From assembly GCF_001660705.2 (NCBI RefSeq), contig NZ_LYBV02000013.1, positions 95,858-159,857 on the forward strand: DNA of 64,000 nt. The letters run 5' to 3'. A program made the position numbers and the translations under genes. This DNA comes from Saccharicrinis aurantiacus. Lineage in GTDB: Bacteria; Bacteroidota; Bacteroidia; Bacteroidales; Marinilabiliaceae. The stretch's first letter is position 1. The number at the start of each line of letters is the position of its first letter. The notes beneath the pieces were generated by a model. It had not been told where the DNA came from. It made no database searches and worked only from the letters and a program-made list of their open reading frames with translations. Below, piece after piece: positions 63,310 to 64,000 of this stretch.

Positions 63310-64000
63310 TTACCTAATGGTATCCTTTGTAACATTGGCCACACACCGCATGCCTACGCCACTACCTCTGTTAGTGGGTTTTCTATTGCCCGATCGGCGA
63401 TACATATTACCACTAGGACCTCCAAAGCCACGTGTACTTCTATTAGAACTATAAGTACTATCGGTACATGTTGGGTTGGTTACGGGGTCTTCGGTAAAGG
63501 GATACCAATAATCGAATATCCATTCGCCCCATCCGCCAGACATATCATATAATCCCAATGGGTTGGGGGGGAAGTAGCCTGGAGGTGTCTCATATCTCTC
63601 ACCTTTCATACCTCCTCCAAAATAATTTCGCCCCTTATCCAAAGTACCATCATCGGTGGCGTTGGCTACGGCTTGCCCCCGGCTACGCGCGGCATATTCC
63701 CATTGTGCTTCAGTAGGCAAGCTCATGGGCACCCCCACCATGTCGCCCAGCCACTCGCAATAATCCTGTGCCTCGTACCAGGTCATGCCTGTTGCCGCCA
63801 TTTTAGGGCCTCGTAAATCTAAGCCTATAAACTGAGAATATATTGAATCTATACCAACCGCTTTGGTAAACAAGTCAAATTCACCATAGGTAATTTCGTA
63901 CTTCTGCATGTAATAGCTGTCTAGCGTTACCTCGTGCAAGGGGTAACTAGCGGGGTCACCAAAAAACGGTTTGTTATAGCCACTGGGGTAGGTTTTTCCC
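63310..64000 (-). CDS. SUMF1/FGE-fold protein, C-terminal part (5' end outside window)
   Basis: The leftward frame is open to the window edge, so the start lies outside; the visible part is about 230 residues. The fold signature is clear: HEVTLDSYYMQKYEITYGEF, TGMTWYEAQDYCEWLG, LPTEAQWEYAARSRG, NPLGLYDMSGGWGEWIFDYW and a final GVGMRCV. The two catalytic Cys of true formylglycine-generating enzyme (within GGSF-C...S-C near the end) are missing: this protein has SGNMYRRSGNRKPTNRGSG there. It therefore should not mature the sulfatases of this window. FGE-fold proteins without the Cys include gliding/T9SS GldK-type lipoproteins, EgtB-type enzymes and proteins linked to secretion systems. Its convergence with the putative effector makes an accessory or immunity role thinkable, but this is only inferred. 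Confidence 0.8.
   Translation of the reverse strand, partial: GKTYPSGYNKPFFGDPASYPLHEVTLDSYYMQKYEITYGEFDLFTKAVGIDSIYSQFIGLDLRGPKMAATGMTWYEAQDYCEWLGDMVGVPMSLPTEAQWEYAARSRGQAVANATDDGTLDKGRNYFGGGMKGERYETPPGYFPPNPLGLYDMSGGWGEWIFDYWYPFTEDPVTNPTCTDSTYSSNRSTRGFGGPSGNMYRRSGNRKPTNRGSGVGMRCVANVTKDTIR

Overview
The window comes from a marine member of the Bacteroidota, most likely a Bacteroidales/Marinilabiliales-type alga degrader. The evidence is the low G+C content, SusC/SusD proteins, a hybrid two-component regulator, several type IX secretion (T9SS) C-terminal tails, a DUF6261 protein, and a tRNA promoter with the Bacteroidota TTTG / TAnnTTTG elements. Nothing here could be searched against a database; names rest on motifs and on recognised family patterns.

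Region 1 (1-8.5 kb) is mostly housekeeping. It holds the 3' part of cobQ, a MntA/HepT nucleotidyltransferase-HEPN toxin-antitoxin pair, mutS, and a tandemly duplicated tRNA-Gly/tRNA-Leu pair. A third, partial tRNA-Leu end with its terminator lies behind a small GIY-YIG nuclease gene. Next come a multi-rhodanese sulfurtransferase overlapping a histidine methyltransferase, which match the anaerobic ergothioneine pair eanB-eanA, and a DUF427 gene.

Region 2 (8.5-16.2 kb) is accessory. It has two unknown membrane proteins, repeat-rich spacers (REP-like palindromes, a large imperfect palindrome, a 53-bp direct repeat), a DUF6261 gene, and a leftward cluster of envelope proteins: a coiled-coil protein, a beta-barrel-like protein, a Pht5-like binding lipoprotein and a tyrosine phosphatase-like lipoprotein.

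Region 3 (16.3-58 kb) is a large agar/porphyran utilisation locus. It contains three S1 sulfatases, two GH16 and two GH86 endo-hydrolases, a GH117 anhydro-galactosidase, SusC, SusD, a probable surface glycan-binding lipoprotein, a hybrid two-component sensor (HTCS), a SusR-like DUF6377 regulator, a duplicated-domain T9SS cargo protein and a GH2-like lipoprotein without a catalytic domain. Embedded in it are two chemoreceptors, an actin-fold-like protein, and a five-gene CoA operon (crotonase, aldehyde dehydrogenase, a cytoplasmic solute-binding-protein homologue, two class III CoA-transferases). The expected flow is: T9SS-secreted GH16/GH86 enzymes cut the polymer outside, SusCD imports oligosaccharides, sulfatases remove ester sulfate, and GH117 releases terminal 3,6-anhydro-L-galactose.

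Region 4 (58-64 kb) holds a repeat-bearing spacer, an Hcp/TssD-like protein with extra domains, a 1117-residue protein with an OmpA-like domain and a Gly/Ala-rich region like that of pore-forming type VI effectors, and a convergent partial SUMF1-fold gene that lacks the catalytic cysteines of true formylglycine-generating enzyme. This looks like a type VI-related effector module.
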